Source of the DNA: Runella defluvii
Lineage (GTDB): Bacteria > Bacteroidota > Bacteroidia > Cytophagales > Spirosomataceae
Direction of reading: 5' to 3'
DNA length: 64,000 nucleotides
NCBI RefSeq assembly: GCF_014195535.1
Contig: NZ_JACIBY010000010.1
Location: 62,001 to 126,000, forward strand
Numbering within the stretch: the stretch's first letter is position 1; the number at the start of each line of letters is the position of its first letter. The notes beneath the pieces were generated by a model. The model had not been told where the DNA came from. It did no database searches and saw nothing but the letters and a program-made list of their open reading frames with translations. A program made the translations under genes and the position numbers. Shown one piece after another: positions 33,782 to 41,427 of the stretch.

Positions 33782-33789
33782 CAAAAGTA
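33782..33789 (-). promoter_or_regulatory. Bacteroidota -7 box for the restriction operon
   Basis: TACTTTTG on the minus strand (33789-33782) matches the Bacteroidota housekeeping -7 consensus TAnnTTTG. It lies 20 bp upstream of the ATG of the half-S gene, giving a leader of roughly 14 nt. The -33 region is T/A-rich without a clean TTTG at the ideal distance. Confidence 0.55.
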
Positions 33790-33907
33790 AGAAAGAAGAA
33801 TGAAATATTTATATTTTTTTTTGTACAAAGCTTCAAATTTGCTAAAATAAAAGGTTTTTGTTAAAGATAATTACCTTACTGATACATATTTGTTCTTCTA
33901 AAGCCCC

Positions 33908-33944
33908 TGTCCATAAACGAACTGAATTTGTCCGTTTATGGACA
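33908..33944 (+). promoter_or_regulatory. Paired GTCC boxes upstream of paralogue 7
   Basis: TGTCCATAAACGAACT (33908) and TGTCCGTTTATGGACA (33929) start 21 bp apart; the second is a good palindrome followed by ATTTTTATTT. There is no plus-strand gene immediately upstream that would need a terminator, since the neighbour is divergent, so a regulatory role is the better reading here. Compare 7345 and 19459. Confidence 0.55.
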
Positions 33945-33962
33945 TTTTTATTTGTTTTAATT

Positions 33963-34018
33963 TGGCATAAAAAATTGATTTACAGTGAATTATGTTTCTG
34001 GTATGGCATTTGGGACTA
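33963..34018 (+). promoter_or_regulatory. Possible sigma-54-like elements before paralogue 7
   Basis: Two TGGCAT sequences occur, at 33963 (TGGCATAAAAAATTGA) and 34004 (TGGCATTTGGGACTAAG). Neither has an ideal -12: the first is one base too long and ends TTGA, the second looks shortened. The second lies 60 bp after the GTCC boxes, close to the 54 bp at the other two loci. Which is used, if either, cannot be told by eye. Confidence 0.3.
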
Positions 34019-34040
34019 AGAGGATAAACCTGAACATCCC

Positions 34041-36470
34041 ATGCTACAGAACTACCTAAAAATCGCTTTTCGGAACTTGCTCCGAAACAAAGTGTATAGT
34101 TTTATCAACATCACTGGCTTGGCGATGGGTATCGCGGCTTTTTTACTGATTCTACAATACGTAAGCCACGAAAAGAGTTTTAACCAGTTTCATGCCAATG
34201 CGCCTTCCATGTATCGACTTCTCAACGAAGATGTCAAAGGTGGCATGTGGAGTGAGGTAGAACCAGGCTGGGCTACGCGCGCCAAGCAACGCTTTCCCGA
34301 AATCAAAGACTATTGTCGTTTTGCGGACGGGATGGCGCAAGGCATTGTGCGGCGTGAAGGTGCTAAAACCGAAGCATTCCGCGAAACCAACATCAGCTAC
34401 GCCGAAGGTAATTTTTTCTCGTTTTTCAATTTTCCACTTACTGCAGGTTCTCCCAAGGCATTGGAAAAGTCAAACGTAGTGTTTTTGTCGGCCTCTTATG
34501 CCCAAAAATATTTTGGTACCGAAAACCCTTTGGGGAAAGTGTTGATGCTTTCCAATCAATTTGACACCAACCCTTTTACGGTAGAAGGGGTCTATGCCGA
34601 TATGCCTACCAATTCAGACATTCGATACGACATGGTGTTTTCGTTGGAAACCTTGCGTAACCCCGCCAACTTGCACGGGAACGATTGGGCTAATTTAGAA
34701 AATCTTGATAACCAGTATATTAATACGTTTTTTCAACTAAATAACAACGTTCTTTCCTCCGCTTTTGAGAAAAAACTAACAGCCCTAAGAAACGAACTCA
34801 GCAAAGAAAATGACGGCGTAAAGTTTCGTCTTGTACCTCTCAAAAACGTGCATTTGGCGGCTTCATTGAGCGATACCTACCTCACGCAGGGTAATTTAAA
34901 ATACGTCTATATGTTGGGTGGAATTGCGTTTTTGATTCTGGTGATTGGTTGGTTCAACTACGTCAATCTTTCGACGGCTCAGTCGCTCAAACGCGCCAAC
35001 GAAGTGGGAGTTCGGAAAGTGGTAGGCGCAACGCAAAGCCATTTGGTGCGGCAGTTTTTGGGCGAATCGCTGTTGGTGAATCTCCTAAGTTTTGGATTGG
35101 CTCTGCTAATCGTAGTCTTACTTCAGCCATTTTTTAATGAACTTATCGGGACGCCACTGTCTTTTGCCTCCTTGGGCGCTACGTCGGTGTGGGCGTGGGG
35201 ACTGGGTATTTTGCTCTTTGGCTCCCTACTTTCGGGTGGCTACACGGCCTTTTTGCTCTCCAGTTACAACCCTATCAAAACCCTGAAAGGGCAGTTGGCC
35301 AAAACGTCGGGGGGAGGACTACTTCGGAAATCGCTGGTGGTGTTTCAGTTTGCTATTTCGGTGTGTTTGGTTGTTACAACGCTCGTTATTTATCGTCAGC
35401 TACACCACATGCAAACGCAAAGTTTGGGACTAAATCCGCAGCAATTGTTGGTGGTTCGTGGGCCAGAAGTAGGCAAAGATGCGACCTATAAAGTGCGCCA
35501 AACGACGTTTCAGAACGAGCTAATGCAACAAACGTTTGTGAAAGACTACGCGACCTCAGGGGCGGTGCCGAGTGGCTGGTACAATTTTGCGACCGCAGGC
35601 TTTACCCAACCCAAATCCAAACCAGGCGACGAACTGATTTCGTACTCGTTTGCCATCATTGGCGACCGTTTTCTAAAAACGTACCAAATCGACCTCAAAG
35701 CGGGGCGCAACTTTACCCCCGCCGAATGCGACGTAGATTGGAACCAAAATAGTAAAGTATTGCTCAACGAACGAGCGGTTGAGTTACTAGGATTTGCCAA
35801 TGCAGAAGAAGCCCTTCGCACCAAAATCAAGTGGGATGAGCGTTATTTGGACGTAATCGGGGTGGTGAAAAACTACCATCATACAGGATTGAAAAGAACG
35901 ATTGACCCTATCATTTTTTACCCCCAAAACAACAGCACCTATTTCACCATCCGATTGACCGCCGACCGAATGCCTGAAAAAATAGCAGCCTTGGATAAGT
36001 TGTACAAGACCTATTTCCCTGGCAATCCGTTTGACTACTCTTTTGTGGATGACAATTACAACAAACTTTATGTTTCTGAACAACAATACAGCCGTATGTT
36101 CACGACGGCGTCGTTGTGGGCGATTTTTATTGCTTGCTTAGGATTGTTCGGCTTGGCCACTTTCACCGTTGAGTCTCGTACCAAAGAAATCGGAATTCGC
36201 AAAGTGCTAGGAGCTTCGGTGCTTGGAATCATGGCATTGTTGTCCAAAGACTTCCTCAAGTTGGTGCTTATTGCGATTCTGATTGCATCGCCGATTGCGT
36301 GGTATTTGACCGAACAATGGCTGAAAGATTTTGCCTCTCGCATCGCACTTAGCTGGTGGTTGTTTGCAGTAGCGGGGCTATTAGCCATCGTGATTGCATT
36401 GCTAACGGTAGGTTTTCAGGCAGTCAAAGCAGCGTTGATGAATCCTGTGAAATCATTGAAAACAGAATAA
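34041..36470 (+). CDS. Duplicated FtsX/MacB-type ABC transporter permease (paralogue 7 of 16)
   Basis: 809 residues. It opens the second permease array, just right of the restriction island, and is preceded by paired GTCC boxes. TM1 near 20-40 (YSFINITGLAMGIAAFLLIL). First FtsX signature KRANEVGVRKVVGA (about 316-330), in which Asn replaces the usual Lys of KE; second SRTKEIGIRKVLGAS (about 712-726); tail NPVKSLKTE. The second periplasmic domain ends in GVVKNYHHTGLKRTIDPIIF, where NYHH replaces the common DFHF. The two-core plan and 8 TM segments are complete. No ATPase domain. The next permease follows after 43 bp. Confidence 0.95.
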   Translation: MLQNYLKIAFRNLLRNKVYSFINITGLAMGIAAFLLILQYVSHEKSFNQFHANAPSMYRLLNEDVKGGMWSEVEPGWATRAKQRFPEIKDYCRFADGMAQGIVRREGAKTEAFRETNISYAEGNFFSFFNFPLTAGSPKALEKSNVVFLSASYAQKYFGTENPLGKVLMLSNQFDTNPFTVEGVYADMPTNSDIRYDMVFSLETLRNPANLHGNDWANLENLDNQYINTFFQLNNNVLSSAFEKKLTALRNELSKENDGVKFRLVPLKNVHLAASLSDTYLTQGNLKYVYMLGGIAFLILVIGWFNYVNLSTAQSLKRANEVGVRKVVGATQSHLVRQFLGESLLVNLLSFGLALLIVVLLQPFFNELIGTPLSFASLGATSVWAWGLGILLFGSLLSGGYTAFLLSSYNPIKTLKGQLAKTSGGGLLRKSLVVFQFAISVCLVVTTLVIYRQLHHMQTQSLGLNPQQLLVVRGPEVGKDATYKVRQTTFQNELMQQTFVKDYATSGAVPSGWYNFATAGFTQPKSKPGDELISYSFAIIGDRFLKTYQIDLKAGRNFTPAECDVDWNQNSKVLLNERAVELLGFANAEEALRTKIKWDERYLDVIGVVKNYHHTGLKRTIDPIIFYPQNNSTYFTIRLTADRMPEKIAALDKLYKTYFPGNPFDYSFVDDNYNKLYVSEQQYSRMFTTASLWAIFIACLGLFGLATFTVESRTKEIGIRKVLGASVLGIMALLSKDFLKLVLIAILIASPIAWYLTEQWLKDFASRIALSWWLFAVAGLLAIVIALLTVGFQAVKAALMNPVKSLKTE

Positions 36471-36475
36471 TCCAT

Positions 36476-36492
36476 ACGTCCCTACGGGGCGT
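36476..36492. repeat. Short palindromic repeat between paralogues 7 and 8
   Basis: ACGTCCC-TAC-GGGGCGT, an imperfect 7-bp stem with a three-base loop, makes up much of the 43-bp gap. It is probably a copy of a dispersed short palindrome. Confidence 0.4.
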
Positions 36493-36513
36493 CCACCTGA
36501 AATAAAAAAAACA

Positions 36514-38943
36514 ATGCTTATAAGTTATTTTAAAACAGCCATTCGTGCTTTAAAACGTAATTGGAGTTACTCTGTCATCAATGTCTTAGGTCTGACCTTG
36601 GGCCTGGCTTGTTGCGTGGTTTTGTTTGTGGCAGTTCGGTATGAACTAAGTTTTGACCGTCATCATCGTCATGCTGACCGTATTTATCGAATGCTTGGTG
36701 TCTCTAAAAGTTCTCCCGAAACGCCAAATACGGGAATTACCTTCCCTGCATTGGCAGCGCTACGAAACGATTTCCCCGAATTGAAACACCAACTGACGAT
36801 GGTAAGCCGTGTGAGAAGAGCGGTAGTATCGGTAGGAGGAACTGCTGCAACGGAGAAAAAACGGTTTCAGGAGCCTGATGGAGTAATTACATTTGCCGAA
36901 CCTGAATACTTCAATCTCTTTGATTATGAATGGAAAAAAGGTAGCCCGCAGTCGCTCACTAACCCGAATACGGTGGTACTCTCGGAGCGAATGGCGCGTA
37001 AGTATTTTGGGAATACCGACCCAATGGGCAAAACAATTCGGATAGATAACCAGATGGATTTTGTGGTGACGGGTATTGTGCAAGCGCCGCCTGCTACCAG
37101 TAGTTTTCCCTTCGATGTCTTTCTGACCCATGCTTCTGTGGTGGCGTTTGGAAATACTTCTCCCATCGACGACTGGAAATCAAGCTATGGTGGGGCGCAG
37201 ATTTACTTGTTGTTGCCTCCATCGCTCACTTTGGCTCGAATGGAAAGCCAATTGGTCAGTTTCGTAAAAAAATACCATTCTCCAGAGGATGCCAAGAAGT
37301 TTAAGTATGCGTTACAACCACTGACCGACATTCACTTCGCAACGAATACCACTAACTTTGCTCGACGTAGTGTGAGCATCGAAATGATTTGGGCAATGGC
37401 CCTAATTGGCATTTTTATTTTGGTAACGGCCTGTATCAATTTCGTCAATTTGGCGACCGCACAGGCAATTCGTCGGGCGCGGGAAGTAGGCGTACGAAAA
37501 GTGCTGGGGAGCACTCGTAGTCAGCTGTTACGACAGTTTTTGGGCGAAACGAGCGTGTTGACAAGCATTGCGGTGATGCTGGCTCTTTTAGTGGCAGAGC
37601 TTGCATGGCCTTACGTCGGTGATTTATTAAATATCCCAACAGGGGCTGTAAGCTTATTTAGCCCTGTCATATTGGTCTTTTTGGCAGGACTTGGCGTGCT
37701 CACCACCGTGCTGGCGGGGTTTTATCCTGCGTTGATTCTGTCGGGTTATCAGCCTATTTTGGCCCTTAAAGGAAAAATGAAAACAACCCGCTCTGCGCAT
37801 TATTTTACGTTGCGTCGGGGCCTGATTATTGGGCAGTTTGCAGTGTCTCAATTTTTGCTCATCGGTACCATCATTGCGTATTACCAAATGGATTATTTCC
37901 GTTCGGCCGATTTGGGTTTTAGCCGCGATGCTATTTTGACAGTAAAGCTTCCTGGAAATGAACCAGGTCAGTTGGAAAATCTACGGGCTAAACTCGCAGG
38001 CTTACCCAGTGTCCAATCGCTTAGTTTTTCGATGACAACGCCATCTTCTGCATTCAACTGGAGTACTGGTTTTCGGTTCGAAAACCAAGAGAAAGACCCC
38101 GACTACGGCGTCGTGATGCGTCCCGCAGATACTTCTTACATTCGGACGTATGGGTTAAAATTATTGGCAGGACGTAATTACCTGCCCGCTGATACAATTA
38201 GAGAGTTGATTGTCAACGAAACATTTGTAAAACGCTTAGGCTTTCAGAATCCCGAACAAATCATTGGGAAAAAAATGAAAGTAGCTGGGGAGGATATTGA
38301 AAAACAAATTGTGGGGGTTGTAAAAGACTTTAACGTGTTTTCGCTCCGTGATCAGGTAGAACCAAGCGTATTGACGACCCAACGAGGCAATTATACTACC
38401 TTAGGAATGAAACTGGCAGGCCAAGAAGGAGGAGTTAAAGGTATTAGTCAATTACTGAAAGAGGTAGAAACCGCGTGGCAAAGCACCTTTCCTGAGTTTG
38501 TCTTTTCGTACGAATTTCTGGACGAAACCCTTGCCAATTTTTACCAAGGGGAAGAACGTAGCTATGCACTTTTTCGCCTTTTGGCAGTGATTGCCCTCTT
38601 TATCGGCTGTTTGGGATTATACGGTGTCGTCTCGTTTATGGCCGAATCACGCACCAAGGAAATTGGGATTCGTAAATCATTAGGTGCGACTACGGCGCAT
38701 ATTTTTGGGCTTTTCTCTATTGATTTTGTCAAGCTCGTTGGGATGGCGATGGTCATTAGCTCACCTTTGGGATGGTACGTAATGAAGCAATGGCTGTCCA
38801 AATTTGCCTATCGCATCGAAATTGAATGGTGGATGTTTGTGCTATCAGGTGCCATCGCTATCGGAATTGCGATACTGACAGTCAGTTACCAAAGCATTCG
38901 TGCCGCCCTGGTCAATCCTGTGAAATCATTGAAAACAGAGTAG
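36514..38943 (+). CDS. Duplicated FtsX/MacB-type ABC transporter permease (paralogue 8 of 16)
   Basis: 809 residues. The N-terminus (MLISYFKTAIRALKRNWSYS) differs from the usual LxNYLKIAFRNL, but the plan is the same: TM1 near 21-43, first FtsX signature RRAREVGVRKVLGS (about 319-333), second SRTKEIGIRKSLGAT (about 712-726), where Ser-Leu replaces Val-Leu, and tail NPVKSLKTE. The second periplasmic domain lacks the exact DFHF motif and reads GVVKDFNVFSLRDQVEPSVL. Its TAG stop codon (38941-38943) lies inside a 28-bp perfect palindrome. It begins 43 bp after paralogue 7 and ends 52 bp before paralogue 9. No ATPase domain. Confidence 0.94.
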   Translation: MLISYFKTAIRALKRNWSYSVINVLGLTLGLACCVVLFVAVRYELSFDRHHRHADRIYRMLGVSKSSPETPNTGITFPALAALRNDFPELKHQLTMVSRVRRAVVSVGGTAATEKKRFQEPDGVITFAEPEYFNLFDYEWKKGSPQSLTNPNTVVLSERMARKYFGNTDPMGKTIRIDNQMDFVVTGIVQAPPATSSFPFDVFLTHASVVAFGNTSPIDDWKSSYGGAQIYLLLPPSLTLARMESQLVSFVKKYHSPEDAKKFKYALQPLTDIHFATNTTNFARRSVSIEMIWAMALIGIFILVTACINFVNLATAQAIRRAREVGVRKVLGSTRSQLLRQFLGETSVLTSIAVMLALLVAELAWPYVGDLLNIPTGAVSLFSPVILVFLAGLGVLTTVLAGFYPALILSGYQPILALKGKMKTTRSAHYFTLRRGLIIGQFAVSQFLLIGTIIAYYQMDYFRSADLGFSRDAILTVKLPGNEPGQLENLRAKLAGLPSVQSLSFSMTTPSSAFNWSTGFRFENQEKDPDYGVVMRPADTSYIRTYGLKLLAGRNYLPADTIRELIVNETFVKRLGFQNPEQIIGKKMKVAGEDIEKQIVGVVKDFNVFSLRDQVEPSVLTTQRGNYTTLGMKLAGQEGGVKGISQLLKEVETAWQSTFPEFVFSYEFLDETLANFYQGEERSYALFRLLAVIALFIGCLGLYGVVSFMAESRTKEIGIRKSLGATTAHIFGLFSIDFVKLVGMAMVISSPLGWYVMKQWLSKFAYRIEIEWWMFVLSGAIAIGIAILTVSYQSIRAALVNPVKSLKTE

Positions 38944-38967
38944 AGACGTTGCATGCAACGTCTCTAC
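38940..38967. repeat. 28-bp perfect palindrome overlapping a stop codon
   Basis: A 28-bp perfect palindrome with half-site GTAGAGACGTTGCA. The TAG at 38941-38943 is the stop of paralogue 8. Other copies are at 41374, 43867 and 48767, all in permease junctions. Confidence 0.9.
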
Positions 38968-38995
38968 TCCAATATCACAATTTACCTATACAATC

Positions 38996-41377
38996 ATGAT
39001 ACGGAATTACCTCAAAGTTGCGTGGCGCAACCTCACTAAAAACAAAATGTACAGTTTCATCAATATTGGTGGACTGGCGGTGGGAATGGCAGTAGCCATG
39101 ATGATTGGACTTTGGGTCAACGATGAATTGTCGTTTGATACCTATCACCAAAATTATGAGCGCATCGCGCAGGTTATGCAACACGCTACTTTCAACGGAA
39201 AAGTGGGAACCCAAACCTCTAATCCTGCCCAAATGAGCCCCGAAATTCGGGCAAAATACGGAAGTAGCTTCAAACACGTAGTGCAAGCCTCGTGGGAAGG
39301 CTCGTACGTGTTATCGCTAGGGGATAACCACGTAACAAAATCGGGGATTTACTTTGAAGAAGGTGCCCCTGAGATGCTTAGCCTCAAGATGCGCTACGGA
39401 ACGTACGCAGGTTTGAAAGACCCCTATTCGATTATGTTGTCGGAATCGGTGGCTAAATCGCTCTTTGGCGACCAAAACCCGCTGGATAAAACGCTAAAAA
39501 TCAACCGAACCTACGACGTGAAAGTGACGGGCGTTTACGAAGATTTGCCTTACAATACCTCGTTTCGCAACGTGAAGGTCATCATGCCGTGGTCGCTTTG
39601 GTTGATAGATAATCCCTGGGTAAAAACAATGGAAGATCCTTGGGACAGCAACTTTAGCCAAACCTTTGTTCAAGTTGCTGATAATGTGACCATGGATGTT
39701 GCATCGAAACGCATTAAAAATGTCAAAGCCAACAACCTTAATAAGGAAGAATTGAAGTACAAATGGGAGGCATTTTTGCATCCGATGAGCAAGTGGGCGT
39801 TGGAAAGTGAGTTTAAAGAAGGCATCAACACGGGCGGAAGCATTCGCTACGTATGGATGTTTGGTATCATTGGGGTATTTGTGTTGATGTTGGCTTGTAT
39901 CAATTTTATGAACCTAGCCACCGCCCGCAGCGAAAAACGCGCCAAAGAAGTGGGTATCCGCAAAGCAGTGGGGTCGGTTCGCACGCAGTTAATCAATCAG
40001 TTTTTTTCGGAGTCGTACATGGTGGTGGTGTTTGCTTTTGTAGTATCACTTTTACTTGTCATGCTGTGTCTCCCGTTTTTCAACGAAGTAGCCGATAAAA
40101 AAATAGAACTTCCTTGGGCGAACCCCGTTTTTTGGTTGCTTAGTTTGTCCTTTATTGTACTCACAGGTCTATTGGCAGGGAGCTATCCTGCTTTGTACTT
40201 GTCGTCTTTCCAGCCCTTAAAAGTCCTCAAAGGGACGTTTAGAGTGGGTAAATGGGCCGCTATTCCGCGTAAGGTATTGGTAACGACTCAGTTTACGGTT
40301 TCGGTGGTATTGATTATTGGAACCATCGTTGTGTATCAGCAAATTCAACACGCCAAAAATCGCCCCATTGGCTACGAACGCAACGGCCTGATAAGCATGG
40401 GGATGGATAAAGAGATTCAGGATCACTTTGAAGCATTCAGAGGGGAGCTAAAATCGGCGGGAGCAATTGAAGAATTGACGGCGTCCAACAGCCCACTTAC
40501 GGGCGTATGGAATACCAACGGCGGTTTCGATTGGGAAGGGAAAGACCCGAATTTGGGCGTTGATTTTCCAAACAGCCGCGTTACCAAAGAATGGGGCAAA
40601 ACCGTGGGCTGGAAAATCAAACAAGGCCGTGATTTCTCGCGTGAGTTTGCCACCGATTCGGCGGCGTTTATCATCAACGAGGCAGCGGCGAAGTTTTTAG
40701 GGTTCAAAGACCCCATTGGCAAAATTTTAAAATGGGGTGGCAAGCCTTACACCATTATTGGGGTAGTGAGTGATATTATGGCCGAGTCGCCGTTTTATCC
40801 CGTGCGCCCGTCGTTGTACCATACCCGCGACAAGGATTTGTATAATCTTACCATCAAACTCAACCCTGCTCAAAGTTCGAGCAAATCCATCGCCACCCTC
40901 GAACGTATCTGGAAAAAGTACGTACAGAATGTGCCTTTTTCGTACGAATTTATTGACCAACAATACGGTAATAAGTTCAAGGCCGAAGAGCGTATCGGTA
41001 CGCTTTCGCTCTACTTTGCGGTCTTGGCCATCCTGATTTCGTGTTTGGGACTTTTCGGAATGGCGAGCTTCGTGGCCGAACAACGCACCAAAGAAATCGG
41101 CATTCGGAAGGTGTTGGGCGCAAGCGTGCCTAATTTGTGGCGAATGCTCTCGGGCGATTTTGTCGGTTTGGTATTACTTTCGAGCCTCATTGCCAGCCCT
41201 ATTGCGTACTACTACCTCAACGATTGGTTGAAAGGCTACGATTATCACGTCGAAATCTCGTGGTGGGTGTTTGCGATAGCTGCCGCTGGTGCATTGGTCA
41301 TTACGTTGCTGACGGTCAGTTACCAAACCTTACGTGCCGCCTTGGTCAATCCTGTAAAATCATTGAAATCGGAGTAA
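38996..41377 (+). CDS. Duplicated FtsX/MacB-type ABC transporter permease (paralogue 9 of 16)
   Basis: 793 residues. TM1 near 19-42 (YSFINIGGLAVGMAVAMMIG) is followed by WVNDELSFDTYHQNYERI, a start of the periplasmic domain shared with paralogue 11. Signatures: EKRAKEVGIRKAVGS (about 312-326) and QRTKEIGIRKVLGAS (about 696-710); tail NPVKSLKSE. The second periplasmic domain has GVVSDIMAESPFYPVRPSLY, again matching paralogue 11 (VVKDFVMQSPFREVNAVTI) rather than the DFHF version, so 9 and 11 form a subgroup. Its TAA stop is inside a 28-bp palindrome copy (41374-41401). Paralogue 10 starts 50 bp downstream. No ATPase domain. Confidence 0.95.
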   Translation: MIRNYLKVAWRNLTKNKMYSFINIGGLAVGMAVAMMIGLWVNDELSFDTYHQNYERIAQVMQHATFNGKVGTQTSNPAQMSPEIRAKYGSSFKHVVQASWEGSYVLSLGDNHVTKSGIYFEEGAPEMLSLKMRYGTYAGLKDPYSIMLSESVAKSLFGDQNPLDKTLKINRTYDVKVTGVYEDLPYNTSFRNVKVIMPWSLWLIDNPWVKTMEDPWDSNFSQTFVQVADNVTMDVASKRIKNVKANNLNKEELKYKWEAFLHPMSKWALESEFKEGINTGGSIRYVWMFGIIGVFVLMLACINFMNLATARSEKRAKEVGIRKAVGSVRTQLINQFFSESYMVVVFAFVVSLLLVMLCLPFFNEVADKKIELPWANPVFWLLSLSFIVLTGLLAGSYPALYLSSFQPLKVLKGTFRVGKWAAIPRKVLVTTQFTVSVVLIIGTIVVYQQIQHAKNRPIGYERNGLISMGMDKEIQDHFEAFRGELKSAGAIEELTASNSPLTGVWNTNGGFDWEGKDPNLGVDFPNSRVTKEWGKTVGWKIKQGRDFSREFATDSAAFIINEAAAKFLGFKDPIGKILKWGGKPYTIIGVVSDIMAESPFYPVRPSLYHTRDKDLYNLTIKLNPAQSSSKSIATLERIWKKYVQNVPFSYEFIDQQYGNKFKAEERIGTLSLYFAVLAILISCLGLFGMASFVAEQRTKEIGIRKVLGASVPNLWRMLSGDFVGLVLLSSLIASPIAYYYLNDWLKGYDYHVEISWWVFAIAAAGALVITLLTVSYQTLRAALVNPVKSLKSE

Positions 41378-41401
41378 AGACGTTGCATGCAACGTCTCTA
41401 C
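41374..41401. repeat. 28-bp palindrome, one mismatch, overlapping a stop codon
   Basis: Same element as at 38940, with one base changed in the left arm (GTAAAG instead of GTAGAG). The change turns the embedded stop from TAG into TAA (41375-41377), the stop of paralogue 9. The right arm is intact. Confidence 0.88.
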
Positions 41402-41427
41402 GTCATTGTCATAACCATCATATCATC

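Noticed and set aside
41137-41427. Upstream in-frame extension of paralogue 10
   Set aside because: It would overlap the coding region of paralogue 9 by about 240 bp and translate the palindrome; the family N-terminus (MLRNYLKIAWRNL) begins at 41428.
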